64,000 bases of DNA from Shewanella hafniensis (GTDB taxonomy: Bacteria; Pseudomonadota; Gammaproteobacteria; Enterobacterales; Shewanellaceae). The stretch spans positions 1 through 64,000 of the forward strand of contig NZ_BPFD01000006.1 of the NCBI RefSeq assembly GCF_019655335.1, read 5' to 3'. The translations under genes and the position numbers were made by a program. Position 1 is the first letter of the stretch; each line of letters starts with the position of its first letter. This document shows positions 26,598 through 35,230 of this stretch, one piece after another. The notes beneath the pieces are model-generated. The model was not told the origin of the DNA, ran no database searches, and worked only from the letters and a program-made list of their open reading frames with translations.

Positions 26598-26616
26598 GGC
26601 AACCATTATCATTTGC
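26598..26616 (-). promoter_or_regulatory. Probable Fur box of the siderophore receptor
   Basis: On the minus strand the 19-mer GCAAATGATAATGGTTGCC matches the Fur consensus GATAATGATAATCATTATC at 13 positions, with the central AATGATAAT intact. It lies upstream of a TonB-dependent receptor, a standard Fur target. Position-specific scoring was not possible. Confidence 0.6.
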
Positions 26617-26724
26617 AATTAATGGTTTTCATATCGATTGTGCAGATGTGATCTGGTTCAAAAAACACCTTTCTTAAATTTAAATGGGTTATATACAGAG
26701 TTTATTTTGATGATAGCGACTAGA

Positions 26725-26746
26725 TATATATGTTTTTTCATATATA
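26725..26746. promoter_or_regulatory. Probable ArsR operator
   Basis: TATATATG (26725-26732) and CATATATA (26739-26746) form a perfect 8-bp inverted repeat around TTTTTT, 42 bases before the arsR start. Short AT-rich dyads with ATATG half-sites are typical of ArsR-family operators. No other palindrome of that strength lies in this intergenic region. Confidence 0.6.
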
Positions 26747-26788
26747 CTTTTATTAATATATTTGTTCGATTTGTATAGGGGCTATTTC

Positions 26789-27133
26789 ATGCAACCTGTC
26801 GCCTTTTTTAAGGCCCTTGCCGATGAGACTCGGCTTAAATGCCTACTGCTAATCCAGCGTGAAGGTGAATTATGTGTGTGTGAGCTGATGGCTTCACTGT
26901 CTGAGAGTCAGCCTAAGGTCTCGCGCCACTTAGCTCAGTTGAAAAAGGCTGGCTTGTTGGTCGATAGGCGCCAAGGCCAATGGGTGTTTTATCAAATTAA
27001 TGCTGAACTTGCGCCTTGGTGCCGGCAGGTACTGACCCGAACCTGTGATGATAACGACATCTTTTTGCAGGATAACTTGCGTAATCTCTGTCAAATGGGC
27101 GGTCGGCCTGAGCGTGCAAAAGCGTGTTGCTAG
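26789..27133 (+). CDS. arsR: Arsenic-responsive repressor ArsR
   Basis: This 114-residue winged-helix repressor loses DNA affinity on binding As(III). The first helix carries ALADETRLKCLLLI. The metal site is ELCVCEL (Cys29, Cys31), close to the canonical ELCVCDL of ArsR proteins, and SESQPKVSRHLAQLKKAGLL is the recognition helix region. Two more cysteines end the chain (KACC). ATG 26789 is preceded by AGGGG; the in-frame upstream start at 26762 is not needed. It heads the arsenic operon and is preceded by a palindromic operator. Confidence 0.93.
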   Translation: MQPVAFFKALADETRLKCLLLIQREGELCVCELMASLSESQPKVSRHLAQLKKAGLLVDRRQGQWVFYQINAELAPWCRQVLTRTCDDNDIFLQDNLRNLCQMGGRPERAKACC

Positions 27134-27168
27134 TATAAATTTTGAAACCTACTGCATTGGAGTCCGTA

Positions 27169-27684
27169 ATGACAGTGATAGAGCATGATGGTTTAACTTC
27201 TCATTTTAAAGTGCTTTTTTTATGCACACATAAGGCTTGTCGAAGCATTTTGGCGGAGGCTATTGCTCGGCAATTGGCATTCGATTTGCCAATGACCTTC
27301 ATGAGTGCTGGCAGCGCTCCTTCGGGCAACATCCATCCTATGACCCTAAAACAACTACAACAACAGGGTTATTCAACAGCAGGGCTTAATAGTAAAAGTT
27401 GGGATGCGCTAGCGGATTTCTCGCCTGATTTGGTTATCACAGTTTGCGATAGTGCGGCGGGCGAAACTTGCCCTCTATGGCTAGGGAATACACCGAAATT
27501 GCATTGGGGATTATCTGATCCTAGTCAGCAGGTCGCTGAACGCCAACAGGCGGCATTTTTAAAAATAATCAGATTGTTAGAGGGCCGGATAAGTGCTTTG
27601 CTTCGTGTTGATTTAAAGGCTGAACCTAGGATTTTATCGGCAGCATTACAGCAAATTGTACTAGCCCACCCGCTAGTAGATTAA
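27169..27684 (+). CDS. arsC: ArsC-like low-molecular-weight phosphatase family protein
   Basis: The product of about 171 residues belongs to the low-molecular-weight protein-tyrosine-phosphatase/thioredoxin-linked arsenate reductase family. The P-loop reads VLFLCTHKACRSILAEA, with Cys19 and Arg25 forming the CX5R signature. SAGSAPSGNIHPMTL and TVCDSAAGETCPLW (with further Cys residues) match ArsC proteins of this class, which reduce arsenate using a cysteine relay. GNTPKLHWGLSDPS is the usual DP loop. ATG 27169 follows GGAG. The THKA loop differs from the more common TGNS, but position after arsR supports the arsenate reductase role. Confidence 0.85.
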   Translation: MTVIEHDGLTSHFKVLFLCTHKACRSILAEAIARQLAFDLPMTFMSAGSAPSGNIHPMTLKQLQQQGYSTAGLNSKSWDALADFSPDLVITVCDSAAGETCPLWLGNTPKLHWGLSDPSQQVAERQQAAFLKIIRLLEGRISALLRVDLKAEPRILSAALQQIVLAHPLVD

Positions 27685-27693
27685 GAGGTTTAT

Positions 27694-28707
27694 ATGGGAA
27701 TTTTTGAGCGTTATTTAAGTGTTTGGGTAGGGCTGAGTATTCTTGCTGGAGTTGTATTTGGGAATGTTGCACCTAGCGTATTTGCGGCCGTTGCCGCGCT
27801 AGAATTTGCTCATGTTAACTTAGTGATAGCCCTGTTTATCTGGATCATGATTTATCCCATGATGGTGCAAATTGATTTTTCCGCAGTGAAAAATGTCGGT
27901 AAGGCACCGAAAGGACTGGTGTTAACACTCATCATCAACTGGTTAGTCAAACCTTTTACTATGGCATTGTTAGGCTGGTTATTTTTCAAGTTGCTATTTG
28001 CCGACTGGGTTGATCCACAAACTGCCAGTGAATATATCGCGGGAATGATATTGCTCGGTGTGGCGCCTTGTACTGCAATGGTGTTTGTGTGGAGTCAACT
28101 GACGAAAGGTGACCCGAACTACACCTTAGTGCAAGTCTCTGTAAACGATATCATTATGGTGTTTTTATTTGCGCCACTCTCAGCATTATTACTCGGTGTG
28201 AGCGATATTCAAGTGCCATGGGAAACCCTGTTACTTTCCGTGGTCCTCTATGTGTTACTGCCTTTGATTGCCGGTGTCGCGACTCGAAAACGCCTTGAAG
28301 CTCGCCATGATGTGAGTGCTGTGCCGCAGTTGCTGACAAAGCTTAAACCTTGGTCTGTGATCGGTTTATTAGCCACTGTTGTGTTGTTATTTGGTTTTCA
28401 GGCTGAAACCATTATCTCCCAGCCACAGAACATACTGTTAATCGCTATTCCTTTGATTATTCAAAGTTATGGCATTTTTATTTTAACCTATTGGTTGGCC
28501 TTAAAACTGAAACTAACCCATGCGATTGCCGCACCTGCGAGCATGATAGGTTCTTCAAACTTTTTTGAGTTGGCGGTGGCAGTGGCCATTTCATTATTTG
28601 GTCTGCACTCGGGAGCAGCTCTCGCGACTGTGGTTGGAGTATTAGTTGAGGTGCCTGTGATGTTGTCGCTGGTGTATTTTGCGAATTGCACGCGGCACTG
28701 GTTTTAA
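27694..28707 (+). CDS. acr3: Arsenite efflux transporter, Acr3 family
   Basis: This inner-membrane arsenite exporter has 337 residues and about ten helices. The conserved Cys needed for transport is in [13 protein letters not shown] at about 128-140. GNVAPSVF near the start, [11 protein letters not shown] and [20 protein letters not shown] near the end are Acr3 hallmarks. It removes the arsenite produced by the preceding reductase. AGAGG lies before ATG 27694, and 9 bases separate it from arsC, so it belongs to the same operon. Confidence 0.95.
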   Translation: MGIFERYLSVWVGLSILAGVVFGNVAPSVFAAVAALEFAHVNLVIALFIWIMIYPMMVQIDFSAVKNVGKAPKGLVLTLIINWLVKPFTMALLGWLFFKLLFADWVDPQTASEYIAGMILLGVAPCTAMVFVWSQLTKGDPNYTLVQVSVNDIIMVFLFAPLSALLLGVSDIQVPWETLLLSVVLYVLLPLIAGVATRKRLEARHDVSAVPQLLTKLKPWSVIGLLATVVLLFGFQAETIISQPQNILLIAIPLIIQSYGIFILTYWLALKLKLTHAIAAPASMIGSSNFFELAVAVAISLFGLHSGAALATVVGVLVEVPVMLSLVYFANCTRHWF

Positions 28708-28753
28708 TCTAAGTCATCGTATGATGTAAGTTAATAGCGCTTTAGGGATCAAT

Positions 28754-29749
28754 ATGTTCCAAATATTTACTGATTTGGCGACTTGGCTAGTGTACGGCGT
28801 GTTTGGCTTAGAGGCGGGTTCGGCCTTGGGCGGCGCTGTGCATTTTTTTGTTGAAGATGTCAGTAAAATTTTTGTATTGCTGGTGGTGATGATTTATCTC
28901 ATCGCCTTGCTGCGGGCGTCCTTAGATGTTGAGCGAGTCCGCGATTATTTAGCGGGTAAGAATAAGGGCTTGGGTTATCTGCTGGGATCGATTTTTGGTG
29001 CCATCACGCCTTTTTGTTCTTGCTCGAGTATCCCTGTCTTTTTAGGTTTTACCTCGGCCGGGATCCCCCTTGGGATCACTATGGCCTTTTTGATCACTTC
29101 TCCTTTGATCAACGAGGTCGCCGTGCTGCTGCTAATCAGTTTACTCGGCTGGAAATTTACCTTGCTATATGTGGTTGTGGGCATGACAGTGGGTGTGCTC
29201 GGCGGATTATTGTTAGATGCGATTAAGGCCGAACGTTGGTTGCAATCCTTCGCCGCCGAAGCTCTCGTCCGTGGGCGCCAAATGGCGGTATCTGATACCG
29301 TTTCTACCGCTGCGCGGGTCTTATCTTTTTCTGAACGGCATCAATTTGCCAAAGCTGAGGCGGTTGAGATTTTTGGCCGAGTCTGGAAGTGGGTCATTAT
29401 CGGCGTGGGTCTTGGCGCTGCCTTGCACGGTTTTGTGCCTGAGGGTTGGGTTGAAACCCATTTAGGCCAAGGTCAATGGTGGTCTGTGCCTGCGGCCGTA
29501 TTAGTCGGCATTCCCCTGTATTCGAACGCGACGGGCATTATTCCTGTGATGGAAAGTTTGCTGGCGAACGGCCTGCCTATTGGCACTACGCTGGCGTTTT
29601 GTATGAGCACAGTGGCTGCCAGTTTCCCCGAATTTATTTTACTGAAACAAGTGATGCAGTGGCGCCTTTTGGCGTTGCTGTTGGTTGTGCTATTGACGGC
29701 ATTTACGTTAGTAGGTTGGATTTTAAATTTTGCAGCACCGTATCTTTAA
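28754..29749 (+). CDS. UPF0718/ArsP-like permease
   Basis: This polytopic membrane protein of 331 residues belongs to the permease family that includes the organoarsenical exporter ArsP. The diagnostic segment is GAITPFCSCSSIPVFLGF at about 81-98, with paired cysteines in CSCSS, and a second related segment GIPLYSNATGIIPVMESLL lies at about 252-270. It follows acr3 by 46 bases and precedes a small CxxC protein by 9. This permease-CxxC pair is common. In this operon it may export trivalent or methylated arsenicals, which is inferred from context only. Confidence 0.82.
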   Translation: MFQIFTDLATWLVYGVFGLEAGSALGGAVHFFVEDVSKIFVLLVVMIYLIALLRASLDVERVRDYLAGKNKGLGYLLGSIFGAITPFCSCSSIPVFLGFTSAGIPLGITMAFLITSPLINEVAVLLLISLLGWKFTLLYVVVGMTVGVLGGLLLDAIKAERWLQSFAAEALVRGRQMAVSDTVSTAARVLSFSERHQFAKAEAVEIFGRVWKWVIIGVGLGAALHGFVPEGWVETHLGQGQWWSVPAAVLVGIPLYSNATGIIPVMESLLANGLPIGTTLAFCMSTVAASFPEFILLKQVMQWRLLALLLVVLLTAFTLVGWILNFAAPYL

Positions 29750-29758
29750 GGAAATAAC

Positions 29759-29995
29759 ATGAAACAAGTCAAAGTATTAGGTAGTGGTTGCGCTAAATGT
29801 AGTAAAACTGCCGAGATGATTGCGGACATATCAGAAGAAATGGGCGTGGATGCGATTGTGAAAAAGGACACAGATCCGCAAACCCTGTTGAAATTTAAAG
29901 TGATGAAAACGCCTGCGGTCGTGATCGATGGTGAGTTAATCCACAGCGGCTCAGTACCGACCCGAGATGAAATTGAAGGATGGCTAAGGGAGTAA
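29759..29995 (+). CDS. Thioredoxin-like redox-active disulfide protein
   Basis: The 78-residue product has a thioredoxin fold with GSGCAKCSKT at residues 8-17 (Cys11 and Cys14) and the cis-proline segment MKTPAVVIDGELIHSG at about 49-64. These proteins are often encoded beside UPF0718 permeases and are probably their redox or ligand-handling partner. AAGGAAATAAC lies before the ATG. It is the last gene before a 190-base gap and a new promoter region inside the arsenic cluster. Confidence 0.88.
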   Translation: MKQVKVLGSGCAKCSKTAEMIADISEEMGVDAIVKKDTDPQTLLKFKVMKTPAVVIDGELIHSGSVPTRDEIEGWLRE

Positions 29996-30185
29996 ATTAG
30001 CCGCCATTATCGTTGAGCAAGACTTGCTTGTGGCCTAGCAATAATCGTCGTTAACAAGATGCGCCATTGTCATCCACTAGGGTTGGCAATGGCGATGTTA
30101 TCACTTAAGTAAAAAGTCCGTCTTATTCATAACATATTAAAAATTAAAAAAATAAATTTTAAAATCAACATATTGGAATATCATC

Positions 30186-31199
30186 ATGGCAATCAAAATC
30201 GGCATTAATGGCTTTGGCCGTATGGGGCGTTTAGCACTGCGCGCGGCATGGGACTGGGATGAGGTGGAGTTTGTGCAGATCAACGATCCCGCAGGCGACG
30301 CCCATACATTGGCACATTTACTCGAGTTTGATTCTGTCCATGGCCGTTGGCGTTATCCCGTGACGGCGAATGCCGATGCGATCCAGATCCAAGATAAAAC
30401 TATTCGCACCACGCGCAATAAAGCCATTGCCGAGACCGATTGGTCGGGATGCGATGTAGTGATTGAAGCCTCTGGGGTGATGAAAACCAAAGCCTTATTA
30501 CAAGCCTATTTAGATCAATGTGTTAAGCGGGTGGTTGTCACTGCTCCCGTGAAAGAAGAGGGCGTGTTAAATGTGGTGATGGGCGTGAACCATCAGTTAT
30601 ATGACCCAGCCATTCACCCAATCGTCACAGCAGCCTCTTGCACCACTAATTGTCTTGCGCCTGTGGTGAAAGTGATCCACGAGCAGATCGGCATTAGGCA
30701 TGGTTCTATGACGACTATCCACGATATTACTAACACCCAAACCATTCTCGATGCGCCGCATAAAGATTTACGCCGCGCCCGCGCCTGTGGTTTGAGTTTA
30801 ATCCCAACCACCACTGGCAGCGCGACAGCAATTACTCATATATTCCCAGAGCTTAAGGGTAAACTTAATGGTCATGCCGTGCGGGTACCACTGGCTAATG
30901 CCTCGCTGACGGATTGTGTATTCGAGCTTGAGCGCGCCGTTACCGAAGCGGAAGTGAATGCGCTACTTAAAACCGCCGCCGAGGGTGAGCTTAAGGGGAT
31001 TTTAGGCTATGAAGAGCGGCCGCTGGTGTCGGTGGATTACAAAACCGATCCGCGATCGAGCATTGTTGATGCGCTCTCGACCATGGTGGTGAATGGCACT
31101 CAACTTAAACTCTATGTGTGGTACGACAATGAATGGGGCTACGCTAACCGTACGGCTGAGCTCGCCCGCTTAGTCGGCCAGCTTGATTTGCCCCGCTAG
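30186..31199 (+). CDS. Arsenic-operon glyceraldehyde-3-phosphate dehydrogenase
   Basis: This 337-residue phosphorylating GAPDH has the Rossmann motif [10 protein letters not shown] at residues 6-15, the catalytic [11 protein letters not shown] with Cys152, and [10 protein letters not shown] near the end. Next to arsJ, its accepted role is to use arsenate in place of phosphate, giving 1-arseno-3-phosphoglycerate that ArsJ expels; the product decomposes to arsenate outside. This pathway was described in Pseudomonas. Position, 10 bases ahead of arsJ, supports that role over glycolysis. An AT-rich leader of 190 bases suggests its own promoter, although it may also be read from the ars promoter. 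Confidence 0.92.
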   Translation: MAIKIGINGFGRMGRLALRAAWDWDEVEFVQINDPAGDAHTLAHLLEFDSVHGRWRYPVTANADAIQIQDKTIRTTRNKAIAETDWSGCDVVIEASGVMKTKALLQAYLDQCVKRVVVTAPVKEEGVLNVVMGVNHQLYDPAIHPIVTAASCTTNCLAPVVKVIHEQIGIRHGSMTTIHDITNTQTILDAPHKDLRRARACGLSLIPTTTGSATAITHIFPELKGKLNGHAVRVPLANASLTDCVFELERAVTEAEVNALLKTAAEGELKGILGYEERPLVSVDYKTDPRSSIVDALSTMVVNGTQLKLYVWYDNEWGYANRTAELARLVGQLDLPR

Positions 31200-31208
31200 G
31201 AGAGCTTA

Positions 31209-32477
31209 ATGTCTGCCGCCAAGCACTTTGATCAACTAATGCAATTGCCCGCTGCTGTGCGGCAATATTTGCTGATCACTTTCAATTATTGGAGTTTTAC
31301 CTTAACCGACGGCGCACTGCGGATGTTAGTGGTGCTGCATTTTCACGACCTTGGCTACAGTCCGCTAGCGATCGCTATGCTGTTTTTGTTCTACGAGATT
31401 TTTGGCGTAGTGACCAATCTACTGGGCGGCTATCTTGGTGCGCGTTTAGGGTTAAATCGCACCATGAACGTGGGTCTTGGGATGCAAGTGTTTGCCTTAG
31501 CCATGTTATTAGTGCCGGCGGCGAGTTTACCTTTGTGGCTCGCCGGCGTGCCTTGGGTGATGGCGGCGCAGGCGTTATCTGGAGTTGCTAAAGATCTCAA
31601 TAAGATGAGCGCCAAAAGCGCGATCAAACTGCTAGTGCCAAAAGGCGAGCGGGGCAAGCTTTATAAGTGGGTTGCCTTATTAACGGGTTCTAAAAATGCC
31701 CTCAAGGGCGCGGGATTTTTCCTCGGCGGCGCCTTGCTTGCGTTACTAGGGTTTGAGCTGGCGATCGCCACTATGGCGAGCATGCTTGGACTCGTATGGT
31801 TACTCAGTTTAGTGATGCTGAAAAAGGATTTAGGTAAAGCCAAGAATAAGCCTAAATTTACGGAGATTTTCTCTAAGAGTCGCAGTGTGAACATTCTCTC
31901 GGCGGCACGACTATTCCTGTTTGCCGCCAGAGATGTGTGGTTTGTGGTGGCGCTGCCTGTGTATCTGGCGAGTAAATTTGGCTGGGATCATTGGGCGGTG
32001 GGCGGCTTTTTAGCTGTGTGGGTTATTGGCTATGGCATAGTGCAAACCTTGGCACCTAAGATCACAGGGAATCATGAACACCAAAGCTTAGCAGTCGGTG
32101 CTGTACCCGATGGTCGCAGCGCGTTAATTTGGGCCAGTTTGCTAGCCTTTGTACCAGCGCTCATTGCCAGCGCGATACAGTTTAGTTTTTACCCTGAAGC
32201 CAGTTTGTTGTTGGGTTTAATGTTATTTGGTGCCCTGTTTGCAGTGAACTCGTCGCTGCACAGTTACTTGATTGTAAGTTACGCCAGTGAAGAGGCGGTA
32301 TCGCTGGATGTGGGTTTCTACTATATGGCCAATGCTATGGGGCGTTTGGTCGGCACTGTGCTGTCTGGTTTAGTGTATCAAGCCTATGGTTTAGCTACCT
32401 GTTTGTGGATTTCGACCGCTTTTATCGGCATTACTGCTATGATTTCGATTAAGTTACCTCGGCAAGTCGCGGAATAA
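31209..32477 (+). CDS. arsJ: 1-arseno-3-phosphoglycerate exporter ArsJ
   Basis: This 422-residue MFS permease is recognised as ArsJ by its start (FNYWSFTLTDGALRMLVVLHF) read at about residues 25-45, the following FFYEIFGVVTN-like segment (LFYEIFGVVTNLLGG) and MNVGLGMQVFALAML. Twelve helices are visible. It exports the unstable product of the neighbouring GAPDH, thereby giving arsenate resistance without reduction. AGGAG lies ahead of its ATG, 10 bases after the GAPDH stop. Its presence with acr3 gives this operon two independent detoxification routes. Confidence 0.93.
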   Translation: MSAAKHFDQLMQLPAAVRQYLLITFNYWSFTLTDGALRMLVVLHFHDLGYSPLAIAMLFLFYEIFGVVTNLLGGYLGARLGLNRTMNVGLGMQVFALAMLLVPAASLPLWLAGVPWVMAAQALSGVAKDLNKMSAKSAIKLLVPKGERGKLYKWVALLTGSKNALKGAGFFLGGALLALLGFELAIATMASMLGLVWLLSLVMLKKDLGKAKNKPKFTEIFSKSRSVNILSAARLFLFAARDVWFVVALPVYLASKFGWDHWAVGGFLAVWVIGYGIVQTLAPKITGNHEHQSLAVGAVPDGRSALIWASLLAFVPALIASAIQFSFYPEASLLLGLMLFGALFAVNSSLHSYLIVSYASEEAVSLDVGFYYMANAMGRLVGTVLSGLVYQAYGLATCLWISTAFIGITAMISIKLPRQVAE

Positions 32478-33380
32478 GTGCCAATGCAAACGTGGTGTAA
32501 GGTATCAACAGATTACTGCAACGGGTTTATGTTACTTGCGCGTCTGCGGCGTTTAGGATGCAGTGGGTGTTTTATCTTAGGTTTATTCTTTGCTACTGCT
32601 TGTCCGCTTTACGCTGCGCCAATGCAATCTGCGTTAACTCCGGCATTAGCTCCGGCGTTAGGTCCCGCAGTAGATTGGAAAAACTCAGCCTATATCACCC
32701 AAGCTTTTAGCGAAGTCGCTCTTAAAAATGAATACGATAAAGATAAGCATCGTGTGCGTAAGTGGCGCATTCCGGTGCGAGTGTTTATTGAGCATCAAGT
32801 GGGCGACAGGGCGCTGCACACCCAATTAGTACAGATGCACTTAGCGCACTTAGCCGAGATTACGGATCATGATATTCAGCTGGTGGATACGCTATTGGAT
32901 GCGAATCTGCACTTAGTGTTTACTCGTCAATCCCAATGGGAGAGTGAAGTTACCCGCTTAATGGGGCCAAGTTCGGCGAAGAATGTCCATGGCTCAGTGT
33001 GTATGGCCAAGTTTGCCCTGAACGCTAACAGTGAAATTGACCGCGCATGGGTGATTATTCCCGTTGATCAGGCAAAAATGCACGGTAAGTTAGTGGCTTG
33101 TGTGGTCGAGGAAATCACCCAAGTGCTGGGGTTACCCAATGATTCTGAAAAAGTATTCCCCTCCATCTTTAATGATAAAACCCCGCAGGACTTACTCACT
33201 GGGCTCGATTATATTTTGCTGAAATTGCTCTACAGTAACCAGATTAGGGCGGGGATGACGGCAAAAGAAGCACTACCTATCATTCAAGCTCAGCTCGCTC
33301 AATGGCAGCGTGATGGCACTCTAATCAATGCCGATAAAACCGTGCGCCAAGGTGAGTTGTACCCGCTACTAGGTTATTGA
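32478..33380 (+). CDS. DUF2927 secreted protein
   Basis: The 300-residue product has a signal-like hydrophobic segment at about 29-45 (CFILGLFFATACPLYA) and a mature domain of the DUF2927 type: KWRIPVRVFIEHQ at about 94-106, GSVCMAKFALNA, and CVVEEITQVLGLPNDS at about 210-225. The VVEEITQ segment resembles the helix of metallopeptidases but lacks a paired His, so activity is not assumed. The first in-frame start (GTG 32478) directly abuts the arsJ stop; ATG 32484 and ATG 32529 are alternatives. It may be co-transcribed with the arsenic operon, but the family is not otherwise linked to arsenic. Confidence 0.72.
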   Translation: MPMQTWCKVSTDYCNGFMLLARLRRLGCSGCFILGLFFATACPLYAAPMQSALTPALAPALGPAVDWKNSAYITQAFSEVALKNEYDKDKHRVRKWRIPVRVFIEHQVGDRALHTQLVQMHLAHLAEITDHDIQLVDTLLDANLHLVFTRQSQWESEVTRLMGPSSAKNVHGSVCMAKFALNANSEIDRAWVIIPVDQAKMHGKLVACVVEEITQVLGLPNDSEKVFPSIFNDKTPQDLLTGLDYILLKLLYSNQIRAGMTAKEALPIIQAQLAQWQRDGTLINADKTVRQGELYPLLGY

Positions 33381-33497
33381 TGCTTGAGTGTTACGGCGAA
33401 AGTTGACATTGCTCGCATGCGACTAATTATTGCTTTTTGTTTTAGGAATAAGGGCATAGTCTAGCTTTATACAAGGTTAAAACGTTGGAGGGACACC

Positions 33498-34940
33498 ATG
33501 CGAATGACACTGCAGTTTTTAGGGGCGACAGAGGAAGTGACCGGCTCATGTCATTTACTCTCGGTCGATCATGAACACTTATTACTCGATTGTGGTTTGA
33601 TCCAAGGTGGTAAAGCGGATGAATTGCGTAATCATGAGCCCTTCGCCTTCGACCCTGAGTCTATTTCCGCTGTTGTGCTCAGCCATGCCCATATCGACCA
33701 TTCAGGGCGTTTACCTCTCTTAGTCAAAGCGGGTTTTGATGGGCCTATCTATACCCATAAAGCCACGGCAGAACTGTGCGCCATCATGCTTAAAGATGCC
33801 GCTATGCTACAGACCCGCGACACCGAAAGGGTCAATAAAAAGCGCGCTAAACATGATCTTGACCCTTTAGAGCCACTGTTCACCGTTGAAGATGCCGAAC
33901 AGGCCATCACCCAATTTGTGCCGCTGGAATACGGTCAAGTCACTCGGGTTATTCCCCATGTGGATATTTGCCTCTCAGATGCGGGACATATTTTAGGTTC
34001 TGCCTTAGTCGAGCTGTGGTTAGGTGAAGGCAAATCCCAGAAGAAAGTCGTCTTCAGTGGCGATCTTGGTCGTGCGGGTATGCCGATTTTACGTAATCCG
34101 ACCTTAGTGGATACGGCGGATTTAGTGTTAATGGAAAGCACCTACGGTAACCGTTTTCACCGCAGTTGGACCGATACCCTTGCCGAGTTGAAGGATATTT
34201 TTGCTAAGACAGTCAACGAGAGCCAAGGCAATATCTTGCTGCCCGCTTTCTCGGTTGGACGGGCGCAGGAGTTATTATATCTCTTTCATTTATATGCTAA
34301 AGAATGGGATCTCGGTCGCTGGAAAATCTGTCTAGATAGCCCCATGGCAATTGAGGCGACTCGCGTCTACGTCAATAATTATCCGCTGATGGATGAGGAT
34401 TTTAAACGTTTTACCCGCCAACATCCTGGGCAGCATCCGCTGTTGTCGAATGTCGAATTTATCCAGACGACCGAAGAGTCGATAGCGCTGAATGAAGTGC
34501 ATAAGGGATTGATCATTATCGCGGGTAGCGGCATGTGTAACGGTGGGCGCATTCGTAGCCATTTAGAGCATAATCTATGGCGGCCTGAATGCGATGTGAT
34601 TATCTGTGGTTATCAAGCCCTTGGCACACCGGGGCGCGCCTTGGTCGACGGTGTTGAGGAGCTTACTATCCATGGCAATAGCATTAAAGTTGCGGCTAAG
34701 TTACACACAGTGGGCGGGCTTTCTGCCCATGCAGATCAAGCTGAATTATTGCGTTGGTATCGCCATTTTGAAGGCCAACCGCCGCTGATTTTAGTCCACG
34801 GTGAACCCGACGCGCAGCATGGATTGGTCGATGTGATTAACCAAGACCCTAAGACTAAACCTCAAGCCACTGCGATAGCGACCCACGGCGACAGGTTAGA
34901 TTTAACCGCGCTGCCACAGTTAGTGTGGAAACCAGCTTAA
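33498..34940 (+). CDS. Metallo-beta-lactamase fold, beta-CASP ribonuclease-like protein
   Basis: This 480-residue cytosolic protein combines an MBL core and a beta-CASP domain, the layout of RNase J and CPSF-73-like nucleases. The metal motif HAHIDH is at 63-68, with AGHILGSA at about 162-169 and SGDLGR at about 186. ESTYGNRFH starts the beta-CASP insertion. SVGRAQELLYLF, IAGSGMCNGGRIRSHL and GGLSAHADQAELLRW are the later conserved segments. An RNA-processing role is known for relatives, but the bacterial YsfN/TTHA0252-type proteins remain ill-defined. GGAGGGACACC precedes ATG 33498, and a terminator follows. Confidence 0.87.
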   Translation: MRMTLQFLGATEEVTGSCHLLSVDHEHLLLDCGLIQGGKADELRNHEPFAFDPESISAVVLSHAHIDHSGRLPLLVKAGFDGPIYTHKATAELCAIMLKDAAMLQTRDTERVNKKRAKHDLDPLEPLFTVEDAEQAITQFVPLEYGQVTRVIPHVDICLSDAGHILGSALVELWLGEGKSQKKVVFSGDLGRAGMPILRNPTLVDTADLVLMESTYGNRFHRSWTDTLAELKDIFAKTVNESQGNILLPAFSVGRAQELLYLFHLYAKEWDLGRWKICLDSPMAIEATRVYVNNYPLMDEDFKRFTRQHPGQHPLLSNVEFIQTTEESIALNEVHKGLIIIAGSGMCNGGRIRSHLEHNLWRPECDVIICGYQALGTPGRALVDGVEELTIHGNSIKVAAKLHTVGGLSAHADQAELLRWYRHFEGQPPLILVHGEPDAQHGLVDVINQDPKTKPQATAIATHGDRLDLTALPQLVWKPA

Positions 34941-34976
34941 GTTAACTATTCTACACAGCCGCGTACTGCTCGATAG

Positions 34977-35010
34977 ACTCCCTGCATCATCATTGCGGGG
35001 AGTTTTTATT
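34977..35010 (+). terminator. Rho-independent terminator
   Basis: ACTCCC-GCA-type stem (34977-34986) pairs with TGC-GGGAGT before TTTTTATTTG, each arm carrying one bulged base. It follows the beta-CASP gene. Confidence 0.65.
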
Positions 35011-35230
35011 TGTGTTGCAAATCAATACCTCACCGCTCGGCAACGACTCAGTGTACTAATCGATTCCAGATAAATTCGCAGATGATTTAGATTTCCAATT
35101 GTTAACTATTCGTTGTAATCTGAGGTGCAACTGTTAGATTGGCTCCTTGATATGTCGTATACGTTAGGCCAAGTCCTAATCCGATATAGTCAGTCAAACT
35201 ATAACAATAACAAGCAATCACGAGGTTTGA

